Shown piece by piece: positions 34,704-44,122 of a stretch of 47,849 nt of DNA. This stretch comes from an uncultured Prevotellaceae bacterium (lineage in GTDB: Bacteria > Bacteroidota > Bacteroidia > Bacteroidales > Bacteroidaceae): the NCBI GenBank assembly GCA_902799765.1, contig CADCBZ010000017.1, positions 1-47,849 of the forward strand. The letters are read 5' to 3'. Below the pieces are notes generated by a model. That model was not told the DNA's origin, did no database searches, and worked only from the letters and a program-made list of their open reading frames with translations. The first letter of the stretch is position 1; each line of letters starts with the position of its first letter. The position numbers and the translations under genes are program-made.

Positions 34704-37265
34704 ATGAAGAGACTATTTTCTATAGTGACTATGATGATGGTCGTGGCAACGGCCATCGCTCAGACCCTCACGGGTTCTGCCCCTTCCCATGTGGCAGTAG
34801 GCGAGCAGTTCCGTCTCACCTATACGGTGAACACGCAGAATGTGAGCGACTTCCGTGCGGGTGATATTCCTGACGAACTAGAGGTACTCATCGGTCCTAA
34901 CCGTTCCATGCAGTCGAGCTATCAGATGATCAACGGCCATACCAGCTCCTCCGCATCAATCACCTATACCTATATCGTCAGCGCAACGAAGAACGGTTCT
35001 TTCACCATTCCTCCTGCCCATGTCGTGGTGGGTGGTAAGACCATCTCATCCAATCCCATCACCATCAAGGTATCGGGAACAGCCTCCAGTGCCCGTCAGC
35101 AGCGCCAACAGCGCGACGACGAGGGGGCCGAGCTGCGCGATGCAGGTAGTCGTATCTCTGGCTCCGACCTCTTCATCAAGGTCAGTGCCAACAAGAACCG
35201 TGTCCACGAGCAGGAGCCCATCTTGCTCACCTATAAGGTCTATACGCTGGTGTCGCTCACCCAGCTTCGTGGCGATATGCCCGACCTCAAGAGCTTCTAT
35301 ACGCAGGAGGTGGATCTGCCGCAGCAGAAGAGCTTCTCTGTGGAGACCGTCAATGGTCGTCCTTACCGCACCTGCACGTGGAGCCAGTATGTGATGTTCC
35401 CTCAGACCACGGGTAAGCTCCAGATTCCGAGTATCACCTTCGAGGGTATCGTCGTCCAGCAGAACCGTAATGTCGATCCTTTCGAGGCCTTCTTCAACGG
35501 TGGTTCCGGTTACATCGAGGTCAAGAAGAAGATTGTGGCCCCGAGCATTGATATCCAGGTTGATCCGCTGCCCCAGCGTCCGGCGAACTTCTCTGGTGGG
35601 GTAGGTAAGTTCACGATCTCCGCCCAGCTCGACAAGACCGAGACCAAAGCCAACGATCCCATCTCCATGCGTATCATCATCAGCGGTTCTGGTAACCTGA
35701 AGCTGATGAAGCAGCCTGTGATCAATGTGCCGAAGGACTTCGACAAATATGAGCCGAAGGTCACCGACAAGACCAAGCTCACCTCCAACGGCATCGAAGG
35801 TTCGATGATCTACGATGTGCTCATCGTGCCGCGTCATCAGGGTAAATATGAGATTCCTCCTGTGGAGCTCACCTATTTCGACACCTCGGAGAATGCCTAT
35901 AAGACCATCAAGAGCGAGAGCTTCACCCTCGATGTGGCTAAGGGCTCTGGTGCAGCCTCTGTCAGCGACTTCTCCGGACAGGAACTGCAAGAGTTGTCGA
36001 AGGATATCCGTTACATCAAACTCGGCGACACCCGTCAGCGCGCCCTCGACGACTTCTTCTTCGCCTCTACGGCCTACTGGATCTGTCTGGTGGTGTTGAT
36101 GCTCATCTTCATCACGCTCTTCATCGTGTTCCGTCAGCGTGCCATCGACAATGCCAACGTCACGAAGATGCGTGGCAAGAAAGCCAACAAGGTGGCTACG
36201 AAACGACTCAAGCAGGCTGCCAAACTCATGAAGGATGGTAAGGCCAGTGCCTTCTACGACGAGGTGCTGCGTGCCCTCTGGGGGTATGTGGGCGATAAAC
36301 TCAACATCCCCGTTGAACAGCTCTCTCACGACAACATCAGTCAGAAACTCTCCGAACGTGCCGTCGATGCCGACACCATCGGTCTCTTCATCGGTGCCCT
36401 CGATGAGTGCGAGTTCGAGCGTTATGCCCCTGGCGATCCTAAAGGAAATATGAATAAGGTATATGATAAGGCGATGACGGCCATCTCACAGATCGAAGGT
36501 TTGATGAAGCATCGTCGCTCTGCCAAGTCGTCGGCAGTGCTCCTGCTGCTCCTGCTCCTGCCGCTCAGCGCTTCTGCTGTGACGAAGGCTGAGGCCGACA
36601 GCGCCTATGTGCGTGGCGAATACCAGCAGGCCATCACCGACTACGAGGCCCTGCTGAAGCAAGGTGGCTCTGCCGAGCTCTACTATAACCTCGGCAATGC
36701 CTACTACCGCACGGAGAATATCACGAAGGCTGTGCTCAACTACGAGCGGGCCCTGCTGCTCTCACCTGGCGACCGCGACATCCGTTTCAATCTGCAGATA
36801 GCCCGAAGCAAGACCATCGATAAGATTGTGCCTGAATCTGAGATGTTCTTCATCACCTGGTATCGTGCCTTGGTGAATCTCATGAGTGTCGATGCCTGGG
36901 CGCGTGTGGCGCTGATCTCGCTGACGCTGGTCATCGTGCTGCTGCTCGTCTATCTCTTTGCCAGTCGCATCTGGCTGCGCAAGGTGGGCTTCTTCGGTGG
37001 TATCCTGCTGCTGGCGGTCTTCCTGCTCAGCAACCTCTTTGCCTGGCAGCAGAAGCAGAATCTCCTGTTCCGCAAGGGCGCCATCATCGTGGCATCCTCT
37101 GTCTCAGTGAAGAGCACGCCTGCCAAGAACGGCACCGATCTCTTTGTGCTCCACGAGGGTACGAAGGTCGATATCACCGACGCTTCCATGCGTGGCTGGC
37201 TCGAGATCCGCATTGCCGACGGAAAGGAAGGATGGGTAGAACGTAAACAATTGGAGGAAATTTAA
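34704..37265 (+). CDS. batD: BatD-BatE in-frame fusion (BatD + TPR + SH3)
   Basis: 853 aa. N-terminal signal (MKRLFSIVTMMMVVATAIAQ), the BatD domain (APSHVAVGEQFRLTYTVN, SFTIPPAHVVVGGKTI) and a TM near 455-475. From about 602 a second, internal hydrophobic signal-like stretch (SAVLLLLLLLPLSASA) starts a BatE-like part: TPR (GEYQQAITDYEALLKQGG, ELYYNLGNAYYRTENITKAV), two TM segments and a C-terminal SH3b-like domain (GTKVDITDASMRGWLEIRIADGKEGWV, given in part). Elsewhere batD and batE are separate. Confidence 0.88.
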   Translation: MKRLFSIVTMMMVVATAIAQTLTGSAPSHVAVGEQFRLTYTVNTQNVSDFRAGDIPDELEVLIGPNRSMQSSYQMINGHTSSSASITYTYIVSATKNGSFTIPPAHVVVGGKTISSNPITIKVSGTASSARQQRQQRDDEGAELRDAGSRISGSDLFIKVSANKNRVHEQEPILLTYKVYTLVSLTQLRGDMPDLKSFYTQEVDLPQQKSFSVETVNGRPYRTCTWSQYVMFPQTTGKLQIPSITFEGIVVQQNRNVDPFEAFFNGGSGYIEVKKKIVAPSIDIQVDPLPQRPANFSGGVGKFTISAQLDKTETKANDPISMRIIISGSGNLKLMKQPVINVPKDFDKYEPKVTDKTKLTSNGIEGSMIYDVLIVPRHQGKYEIPPVELTYFDTSENAYKTIKSESFTLDVAKGSGAASVSDFSGQELQELSKDIRYIKLGDTRQRALDDFFFASTAYWICLVVLMLIFITLFIVFRQRAIDNANVTKMRGKKANKVATKRLKQAAKLMKDGKASAFYDEVLRALWGYVGDKLNIPVEQLSHDNISQKLSERAVDADTIGLFIGALDECEFERYAPGDPKGNMNKVYDKAMTAISQIEGLMKHRRSAKSSAVLLLLLLLPLSASAVTKAEADSAYVRGEYQQAITDYEALLKQGGSAELYYNLGNAYYRTENITKAVLNYERALLLSPGDRDIRFNLQIARSKTIDKIVPESEMFFITWYRALVNLMSVDAWARVALISLTLVIVLLLVYLFASRIWLRKVGFFGGILLLAVFLLSNLFAWQQKQNLLFRKGAIIVASSVSVKSTPAKNGTDLFVLHEGTKVDITDASMRGWLEIRIADGKEGWVERKQLEEI

Positions 37266-37266
37266 C

Positions 37267-37995
37267 ATGGTAAACAGTGCATTACTCTTAGCCAGTGAAG
37301 GCTTTTTGGATTGGTTGCAGAACGTCGATCGTGCGGCTTTGTTGGCTGTCAATGGCAGCGACTCGCTCTTCCTCGACTCAGTGGTTCATGTGCTCACCAC
37401 CGCCATCACCTGGATACCTCTCTATCTCAGCCTGTTCTATATCGTAGTGAAGAATCATAACAGTCTGCAGCGCATTGGCCTGATCGTGGGCTGTGCAGGT
37501 CTCTGCATCCTCTTTGCCGGCGCTGTCGATGATCTCATCGTCAAGCCCACCGTAGCCCGCTGGCGTCCTACGCATGATCCCGTCATCGGCACTCTCGTCG
37601 ATATCGTCGAAGGCTATCGTGGCGGCAAATACGGTTTCTTCTCCGCCCATGCCTGCAACACGTTCAGCATCGCCGTCTTCTTCTGTTGGCTGGTGCGTAG
37701 CTGGGCCCTCAGCTTCACCCTGGTCATCTGGTCGCTCACCAACTGCTGGACGCGCCTCTATCTGGGTGTCCATTTCCCTGGCGACATCCTGGTGGGTCTC
37801 ACCTGGGGTTTCATCGTCGGCACCTCCGTCTATTTTCTCTATCGTCGCATCACGCGCAACTGGCGGGCAGAAGGCCGTCGTTACATCACCACCGAATATA
37901 CTGCTGGCGGCTTTGAGCGTCCCTCCTGCGAGATACCTGTCGCGGTGTTCTACTTCACCGTCATCTTCGCCCTCTTAATAGCAACTTACCAATGA
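37267..37995 (+). CDS. PAP2-family phosphatase
   Basis: 242 aa, about six TM segments. PAP2 motifs: KPTVARWRP (KX6RP), FSAHACN (SXH) and TRLYLGVHFPGD (SRX5HX3D-like). A lipid-phosphate phosphatase, possibly acting on undecaprenyl pyrophosphate or lipid A. One base separates it from batDE, and its stop overlaps queA. Confidence 0.9.
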   Translation: MVNSALLLASEGFLDWLQNVDRAALLAVNGSDSLFLDSVVHVLTTAITWIPLYLSLFYIVVKNHNSLQRIGLIVGCAGLCILFAGAVDDLIVKPTVARWRPTHDPVIGTLVDIVEGYRGGKYGFFSAHACNTFSIAVFFCWLVRSWALSFTLVIWSLTNCWTRLYLGVHFPGDILVGLTWGFIVGTSVYFLYRRITRNWRAEGRRYITTEYTAGGFERPSCEIPVAVFYFTVIFALLIATYQ

Positions 37996-39212
37996 GTCAT
38001 ATAGATCCCCGTCATATTCATATCAGCGACTACAACTATCCGCTGCCCGACGAGCGTATCGCCAAATTTCCCATCGCCCGGCGCGATCATTCCAAGCTCC
38101 TCATCTACAACAAGGGTGAGGTGAGCTCCGATGTGTTCTACAACCTGCCGCAGTATCTGCCCAAGGGAGCCCTGATGGTGTTCAACAACACGAAGGTGAT
38201 CCAGGCGCGTATGCACTTCCGCAAAGACACAGGCGCCCTCATCGAGGTGTTCCTGCTCGAACCCGCCGACCCCTCCGACTACGAGCTGATGTTCCAGACC
38301 ACCGGCCACTGTGCCTGGTACTGTCTGGTTGGCAACCTGAAGAAATGGAAAGAAGGCACCTTGCGGCGTGAGATCGAGATCAATGGTCTCGCCGTTACTG
38401 TCACTGCCACCCGCGGAGAACTCCACGGCACCTCTCACCGTATCGATTTCTCTTGGGGTGGGGATCTTAGCTTTGCTGAAATCATCGACGCCATGGGCGA
38501 GCTGCCCATCCCGCCTTATCTCAACCGCGAGACCCAGGAGAGCGACAAGACCACCTACCAGACTGTCTATTCCAAGATCAAAGGGTCGGTGGCTGCTCCC
38601 ACGGCCGGACTCCACTTCACGCCAGAGGTCTTAGCCGATCTCGATGCCCACGGCATCCAGCGCGAAGAACTCACCCTTCATGTCGGTGCCGGCACCTTCA
38701 AGCCTGTGAAGAGCGAAGAGATCGAAGGTCATGAGATGCATACCGAATACGTCAGCGTGCGTCGCGACACCATCCGGAAGCTCATCGATCATGAAGGCTG
38801 TGCCATCGCCGTCGGCACCACCAGCGTCCGCACCTTGGAGAGTCTCTACTATATGGGATTGAAGGTGATGCGCGACCCTTCGCTCAACGAAGACCAGCTG
38901 CATGTCGCCCAGTGGGAACCTTACGAGGTTTCTAATGCTGTAACGGCCGTTACAGCATTAGAAAGTCTCTTGTCCTGGATGGATGCCCGCTCACTCACCG
39001 TCCTCCACAGCAGCACCCAGATCATCATCGCCCCAGGCTACGACTATCACATCGTGAAAATGCTCGTCACGAACTTCCACCAGCCGCAATCCACGTTGCT
39101 GCTGTTAGTGAGTGCCTTTGTCAAAGGCGACTGGCATAAAATCTACGATTATGCGTTGAGTCACGACTTCCGCTTCCTCAGCTATGGCGACTCCTCGCTG
39201 CTTATTCCCTAA
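37992..39212 (+). CDS. queA: S-adenosylmethionine:tRNA ribosyltransferase-isomerase
   Basis: 406 aa, starting inside the end of PAP2. It adds the cyclopentene ring precursor to 7-aminomethyl-7-deazaguanine in tRNA (queuosine pathway). Signatures: NYPLPDERIAKFPIARRDHSKLL (given in part), MVFNNTKVI, PAPYLNR-type (PIPPYLNRETQESDKTTYQTV, given in part), AAPTAGLHFT and LHVGAGTFKPV. The region encoding SNAVTAVTALES holds a perfect 36-bp palindrome (38929-38964). The 3' end overlaps the convergent HAD gene by 3 bases. Confidence 0.95.
   Translation: MSHIDPRHIHISDYNYPLPDERIAKFPIARRDHSKLLIYNKGEVSSDVFYNLPQYLPKGALMVFNNTKVIQARMHFRKDTGALIEVFLLEPADPSDYELMFQTTGHCAWYCLVGNLKKWKEGTLRREIEINGLAVTVTATRGELHGTSHRIDFSWGGDLSFAEIIDAMGELPIPPYLNRETQESDKTTYQTVYSKIKGSVAAPTAGLHFTPEVLADLDAHGIQREELTLHVGAGTFKPVKSEEIEGHEMHTEYVSVRRDTIRKLIDHEGCAIAVGTTSVRTLESLYYMGLKVMRDPSLNEDQLHVAQWEPYEVSNAVTAVTALESLLSWMDARSLTVLHSSTQIIIAPGYDYHIVKMLVTNFHQPQSTLLLLVSAFVKGDWHKIYDYALSHDFRFLSYGDSSLLIP
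38929..38964. repeat. 36-bp perfect palindrome inside queA
   Basis: Half-site tttctaatgctgtaacgg followed directly by its reverse complement, centred at 38946/38947. It stays in frame and encodes SNAVTAVTALES. Confidence 0.9.
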
Positions 39213-39994
39213 ATCAACTCAAAATGTCTGAGGGCATTCAGGATGCCGTTATCATCCACGCTCGTGGTGGTGTAGTCGGCCTCCTGCTTCAGCGACTCTA
39301 AGGCATTACCCATCGCCACGCCGATACCAGCCGTGCGGATCATCGACGTGTCGTTGCCGCCGTCGCCGAAGGCCATCGTGAACTTCGGGTCGAGCCCTTC
39401 CTGCTCGGCAATGGCGAGCAGTCCCTGACCCTTATCCGCCTGCTTGGCAGTGATATCCGTGAACTCCGGGTGCCAACGCCCTGATGTACAGCTGGGGATG
39501 CGGGCCATCAGCTCCGCCTCGTAGCTCTCTGGGAAGAACGGGGTCATCTGTAGCACCCTCTGCTGCAGCACCTCTTCCACGGGCTTTGCCAAGTCCAGGT
39601 TCTTTACGGCCAGATGCTGCCTGAAGATACGATCCACGTCGCCCTTCGGATCCAGCACCGCCACATCCCTTTCACCCACCACGATCAGTCCGTAATTCTT
39701 CTCTCGCGAGTCATCCACAATCAGCTGGGCGGCATCCTTCGGAATCGCATGGCATGAAACCGTCTTCTTGCCGATGAAGCAGAGGGCACCGTTGGTCGTC
39801 ACGTAGCCATCTATCAGATGCTCAATGGCACCGAGGTTCGTGATGATGATCGGTGGACGGCCTGTGGCGATAAACACCTTGTGACCGTTGGCCTTCGCCT
39901 GTGTCAGCGCCAGGATGGTGGAGGGAGGAATCTGGTGCGTCTCGAAGCTCACCAATGTCCCGTCGATATCGAAAAATAGGGCGTACTTATTCAT
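39209..39994 (-). CDS. HAD-family Cof-type phosphatase
   Basis: 261 aa. Motif I FFDIDGTLVSF, motif II FIATGRPP, and motif IV AFGDGGNDTSMI, with a C2B cap between. Dephosphorylates small phosphorylated metabolites; substrate unknown. It has its own promoter on the minus strand and converges on queA. Confidence 0.92.
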   Translation of the reverse strand: MNKYALFFDIDGTLVSFETHQIPPSTILALTQAKANGHKVFIATGRPPIIITNLGAIEHLIDGYVTTNGALCFIGKKTVSCHAIPKDAAQLIVDDSREKNYGLIVVGERDVAVLDPKGDVDRIFRQHLAVKNLDLAKPVEEVLQQRVLQMTPFFPESYEAELMARIPSCTSGRWHPEFTDITAKQADKGQGLLAIAEQEGLDPKFTMAFGDGGNDTSMIRTAGIGVAMGNALESLKQEADYTTTSVDDNGILNALRHFELI

Positions 39995-40013
39995 TGTCTC
40001 TTAAAAATCCGTG

Positions 40014-40044
40014 CAAAGGTAATGTTTGTTTTTGTAATAACCAA
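40014..40044 (-). promoter_or_regulatory. promoter for the HAD gene
   Basis: Minus-strand TTG (40044-40042), 20-base spacer, TACCTTTG (40021-40014). Confidence 0.65.
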
Positions 40045-40133
40045 GGAAATCCTTGGGAAAAGTGTGAAATTCCCCAGCATACCAAGCAAATTGTTGAAAT
40101 GTTGAATTGTTGAGGTTCAATTAAAAAACACCT

Positions 40134-40182
40134 CGGACAGGTTTTGTCTGCCCCCGCCCGTATCTTTGCACCCAGAAACTTA
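40134..40182 (+). promoter_or_regulatory. shared island promoter module, copy 1
   Basis: Imperfect inverted repeat GGACA / TGTCTGCC (right half 40145-40152), exactly 8 bases, TATCTTTGCA (40161-40170), then CCAGAAACTTAA. The same arrangement recurs at 45868-45921. Confidence 0.6.
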
Positions 40183-40199
40183 AAATGGAGGGTAAAGAT

Positions 40200-40827
40200 A
40201 TGAAACAAGACAAAGATTTAATGTTCTTGGCCAGTTGCCAGAATGATGACCTTCGTACGTTGTGCGATATCCTCACCTATAATAATAAAGGTGAGATAAG
40301 GCTGAGCGAGCAACTGACGGATACGGATGCCTATCTCAACTGTTATCCGGACAAAATGAACCTGATGGCAGCAGAGCTTGCGGAAGAGTTGCGGAAGTTT
40401 GGCAGCAATACTGTTAGGACGATCTGTCGCAAAGGAGAAGCAGACAGTTATGAGACGATTGTACGACGCGTATGTAAGAGGATGGGCGTTAAAGTGAATG
40501 ACTGTGATGACACCCCAGCTATGGAACGTGAACTGCTGACTACGATCTGCGAACAGACTACCAGCAAACTATCTGATGAAGAACTGGATCTATTATGTCA
40601 CGTCACGAATTGCCAGTATGCTGTTAGGTCGTTGGATTGGTATGATGGGCATGAGTGCTGTCAGTCGATATTTGGGAATGGCTGCAGGACCTATTGGATG
40701 GACGCTCCTGGCAGGCTGGACGCTGAGTGATATTGCTTCCCCTGCTTATCGTGTGATGATTCCCGCTGTTATCATGGTGGCCTCTATGCGCTTCCGTCAG
40801 ACAGCACAATTAACCCAGAAGTATTAG
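40200..40827 (+). pseudogene. YaaW/DUF3944-family gene, frameshifted
   Basis: ATG 40200 is preferred because GGAGGG stands 8 bases upstream; ATG 40185 is also open. Frame 1 encodes the DUF3944 N-terminus (DLMFLASCQNDDLRTLCDIL, RLSEQLTDTDAYLNCYPDKM) and the helical middle to about 40600, then reads unrelated sequence to a stop at 40730. The +1 frame from about 40603 encodes the expected C-terminus (ASMLLGRWIGMMGMSAVSR, AAGPIGWTLLAGWTLSDIAS, PAYRVMIPAVIMVASMRF), which aligns with the end of E. coli YaaW. A small deletion with frameshift is the simplest reading; a base error or recoding is possible. YaaW function is unknown. Confidence 0.65.
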
Positions 40828-40830
40828 CCT

Positions 40831-41616
40831 ATGAAAGCGTCAGATATCATGCATCCAGAGGATGCCAAGGCGTTACAGGTGCTGCGACGCCTGAAAGGAT
40901 TCGATGAGCTTATAAGACTCTCGATGGAGTATGGCTATGAGCAGATCTTTCGTGGTCAGAACCTTGGTATGCTACTAAAAGCCAATGCGCAGAATTTCCC
41001 CAGTCTCTATGCTGCTTTCCAAGGGGTTGTGAAGACAGTTGGAATCCGAGAGCCAGAGCTCTATATCTACAACGATCCTGTGATGAATGCCTATACCTAT
41101 GGCGAGACCAACACGTTCATTGCTTTAAGCAGTTCACTAGTTGAGCGGTTGAACATCGACGAGTTGCGTTGTATCATTGCCCATGAGTGTGGTCATATCC
41201 TTTGCCAGCACACCTTATATAATACGTTGCTGAGAACCATCCATGAGTTAGGTTATTGGCTGGAGTTGTTATCCTATGCCACTATGGGGCCTGCCTTGAT
41301 GGCTATGCAATACTGGAGCCGCAAGAGCGAGCTGTCTGCAGACCGTTGTGCTGCAGCCGTAGTTGGAGAGCGCACATTCCAGATGGCAATGCTAAAACTT
41401 ACTTGTGGTATGAAGGAGATAAAGGGCAGTCCTTACCAGCTTGTAGAGCAGGCTCGCGAGTACCATAGTCTTGAAAGATCCTCATGGATAGATCGTATTC
41501 AGCAGAATTGCCGAGTAGCCTTCTACACCCATCCCCAAATGGTAAACCGCGCCTGGGAGATAGATCGTTGGAAAAACTCCTGGCAATACAAGAAATTGAG
41601 AAGTATAGATTTATAA
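40831..41616 (+). CDS. M48-type zinc metalloprotease
   Basis: 261 aa. Catalytic HExxH in CIIAHECGHILCQH (about residues 118-122), third ligand likely Glu in KSELSADRCAA, as in M48. Unlike HtpX, no clear N-terminal TM helices are seen; one hydrophobic stretch (WLELLSYATMGPALMAM) follows the active site. It starts 3 bases after the YaaW-like gene, so the two were built as an operon. Confidence 0.85.
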   Translation: MKASDIMHPEDAKALQVLRRLKGFDELIRLSMEYGYEQIFRGQNLGMLLKANAQNFPSLYAAFQGVVKTVGIREPELYIYNDPVMNAYTYGETNTFIALSSSLVERLNIDELRCIIAHECGHILCQHTLYNTLLRTIHELGYWLELLSYATMGPALMAMQYWSRKSELSADRCAAAVVGERTFQMAMLKLTCGMKEIKGSPYQLVEQAREYHSLERSSWIDRIQQNCRVAFYTHPQMVNRAWEIDRWKNSWQYKKLRSIDL

Positions 41617-41646
41617 TACTTCTAATTAAATAAAAGATGGAAATAG

Positions 41647-41679
41647 TTTGGGTGTTTCATTTTTTATTTCTATCTTTGC
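41647..41679 (+). promoter_or_regulatory. promoter for the 538-aa gene
   Basis: TTTG (41647-41650), 20-base spacer, TATCTTTGC (41671-41679); ATG at 41712. Confidence 0.7.
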
Positions 41680-41711
41680 AATCAATAATTATCAGAATAC
41701 TTTTTGATCTT

Positions 41712-43328
41712 ATGGCTACATTAATAGATTTCAAAATTAATACTCCGATATTTAATGAGGCGGAGCAATACGATGAAGTGGAATACGATGTAGTACCATT
41801 GCATATTGAAGTGTACCAAGACCATAGAGCAAGTTGTAAAAAAATTGATTATGACCAGATACAGACAATAATAGATAAGAATCAGTTAAAAATTGATTCT
41901 TTGAATTCTGAAATAGATCGCCTCACAAGTCATGCAGACAAATGGGATGTGACCATGGCTATTGGTAGTGGCGTACTAACCGGACTTATAGATGCCTTTT
42001 GGGTAGGAGAATTTAATTTTGAAGAGTTTAAAGCAGATAGTCATAAACATATAAACAAGTTTATAGAACGCTATGCAAAAATAAGAGGGTATAAGGATAA
42101 AGGTGGTGGTTTAAAAGGGGCAATCTCTTTTTTAGAAGACAAATTTCCTGTTGACCAAGATAATGTTTGGAAAGCTACGGGATTAAGTTCTACAAAACTT
42201 CACCATTTAGAAGATCTTGCTCATCATCCAACTCCATTGGGCTTACTTGCAGCTATTGGGGTACATTTTTTTAGATGCTCAGTGTTTGCCAACAAAAACG
42301 GAGTTATAAATTTTGTATCATTGGAAACATCGAAATCAGCATTGCTAAATACTTGGATACCAGTAATCATCTCGGGAATACTTAGTTGGATGGTTAGGGT
42401 CGTCAAATCGGGACAATATAAAAACGCAGATAAAGATCTTCCAGTTCCAATAGCTAATATCTTAAACAAACTGGCTTATGCACCAGCAGCATTGGAAATC
42501 TTGGAAGTGGTAGACAATTGGTTTGGTCATGAGGTAAGTGATATGGGCGGCAGCAAAAATACCGCTGGTGGTGGAATGGGTATACCTGGAGTTTTCTTAT
42601 CTTTATTGAAAGAAATATCTATGCTACCGGGGTTTAAAGATACGAAAATGCCGAAGTTCATTAGTGATTTGTACTCGAAAGAAAAGATTGATATGAGAGC
42701 TGAATTTGCAATCGTTGAATATTTAGGAAAACAGTCTATACCAATCATAATTAACGAGTGCCTTGTCCGCTCATTCTACTTTGTTCGTCGCTTGATAGAT
42801 GAAATTGATTTACATAACGATTGTGCTAAAGTTAATTGGGTAAATTTTATTCCATGGGGAAATAGAACTATAACAAGGATGTTAACTATTTCTAACGGAT
42901 GTTTCGCTGCTATAGATTTAGCTGATGCGGCAATTCAATCCACCATTAAAAATGCAACACCCAAGAATCCCAAATTCTGGTATGACTTCGCCCTTCGTGT
43001 TAATATAGTAGGTGAAGGTAGGTTTATTATCGCAATTGTTGATGATGTAAGAATGGGAGTTAAACATAACAGAATGAGAGATGATCGTATTACTCTTATG
43101 AAGGAACAATTATTCCTTATAAATGCCAGACTTTCATATTGTATAGCACAATATTGGTATAAAGCTAAAGACACAATCGAAGCTGTAAATGATATAGAAA
43201 AATATGCATTAGGAAATTTAAAATCCGCTTACGAAGATCTGATGATAACAAATTCTGCAGTTGAGAATGTCGTAAAAGGAATTGCCGACAAGAAAGACTT
43301 TATAGATAGTGAAATATTGTTGTATTAA
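41712..43328 (+). CDS. large unknown protein with hydrophobic segments, 538 aa
   Basis: ATG 41712 is chosen because the longer frame runs back through the promoter. Residues 45-75 suggest a coiled coil (IQTIIDKNQLKIDSLNSEID). Hydrophobic stretches near 78-97 (VTMAIGSGVLTGLIDAFWV), 178-190 and 215-235 (TWIPVIISGILSWMVRVV) may be membrane-associated. A Gly-rich turn (GGSKNTAGGGMGIPG) lies near 285. The rest is mixed helical. No family recognised. Composition is AT-rich, unlike the core genes. First gene of the AT-rich operon. Confidence 0.75.
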   Translation: MATLIDFKINTPIFNEAEQYDEVEYDVVPLHIEVYQDHRASCKKIDYDQIQTIIDKNQLKIDSLNSEIDRLTSHADKWDVTMAIGSGVLTGLIDAFWVGEFNFEEFKADSHKHINKFIERYAKIRGYKDKGGGLKGAISFLEDKFPVDQDNVWKATGLSSTKLHHLEDLAHHPTPLGLLAAIGVHFFRCSVFANKNGVINFVSLETSKSALLNTWIPVIISGILSWMVRVVKSGQYKNADKDLPVPIANILNKLAYAPAALEILEVVDNWFGHEVSDMGGSKNTAGGGMGIPGVFLSLLKEISMLPGFKDTKMPKFISDLYSKEKIDMRAEFAIVEYLGKQSIPIIINECLVRSFYFVRRLIDEIDLHNDCAKVNWVNFIPWGNRTITRMLTISNGCFAAIDLADAAIQSTIKNATPKNPKFWYDFALRVNIVGEGRFIIAIVDDVRMGVKHNRMRDDRITLMKEQLFLINARLSYCIAQYWYKAKDTIEAVNDIEKYALGNLKSAYEDLMITNSAVENVVKGIADKKDFIDSEILLY

Positions 43329-43340
43329 AATATTATTGAT

Positions 43341-44117
43341 ATGAAAAAAGAGAAATTGCAGGAATTGGAATTCCTGAAGAGATGTAATCACAATGATTTG
43401 AAGAAGGTGGCAGATTGTATAATCTATGGTATTGGGAACGGTAATAAAAAGCCCAGATTGGCAGAAAGGTTAACAAAGACTAAAGCATATAATGATAACA
43501 GAGAAAACTCATTGCCAAATGCAGTGGATGCAATTATTGATGAATATCTTCGCTGTGGCGGTACAACGATAGCCAATACTTTTAGGCAAGAGGGTGTATC
43601 GTATAGGGAGATATTGACAGATATATGTCAGAGACTTGGAGTCTATTACAATGAGAAGATGCCAGCTGCAATAATAGAAAGGAATCTTATAACATACCTT
43701 ATGGAGTGTTGCTTGATTTCTGATCACAGCATTGCTGAAAATCTTTATTCCATATGGTGTATCAACCAACCTTTTTATAAGTCTGGAATCAGTGATATAG
43801 ACAAAAAAATAAATTGCATACTTGATTATTGTTTTTCTTATTCAATAGATGATGAAGGGAAAGTTATATCTCACCTAAAGACTAAAACAATGCCGTTTAT
43901 TGTAAAGGAAATGGATAAGTTGGTCAATACTGATGCAAAAGATTATAAAGGTTGGTTGAATGATATTTTCAAGCAGGCAACCACACCATCTATAAATACC
44001 CCGTTGGGAGCTCTGAATCCAATTGCTCATTCAATTAACTATATTCAAGGTGCAGCATATGACGTTACTTTCCCTGCAACTATATACATAATTTATATGA
44101 AGATTAAAAATAGCTAA
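43341..44117 (+). CDS. YaaW/DUF3944-family protein, intact second copy
   Basis: 258 aa. The N-terminus LEFLKRCNHNDLKKVADCI ... RLAERLTKTKAY and the middle CGGTTIANTFRQEGVSYREILTDICQRLGVYYNEKMP parallel the YaaW-like gene at 40200 (SNTVRTICRKGEADSYETIVRRVCKRMGV). The C-terminus retains the GAAYDVTFPATIYII pattern. The paralogue is complete, which may explain decay of the first copy. Function unknown. Confidence 0.75.
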   Translation: MKKEKLQELEFLKRCNHNDLKKVADCIIYGIGNGNKKPRLAERLTKTKAYNDNRENSLPNAVDAIIDEYLRCGGTTIANTFRQEGVSYREILTDICQRLGVYYNEKMPAAIIERNLITYLMECCLISDHSIAENLYSIWCINQPFYKSGISDIDKKINCILDYCFSYSIDDEGKVISHLKTKTMPFIVKEMDKLVNTDAKDYKGWLNDIFKQATTPSINTPLGALNPIAHSINYIQGAAYDVTFPATIYIIYMKIKNS

Positions 44118-44122
44118 ACCAT

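Noticed and set aside
35046-36329. 427-codon open frame on the minus strand
   Set aside because: It lies wholly opposite the BatD domain, whose product is clearly recognised; the antisense frame has no start context and no family. Same reasoning for 10862-11830 (+), 7477-8313 (-) and 20157-20768 (-).
40041-40056. Hairpin ccaagg/ccttgg upstream of the HAD gene
   Set aside because: No T-run and it overlaps the -33 region; too short to call an operator or terminator.
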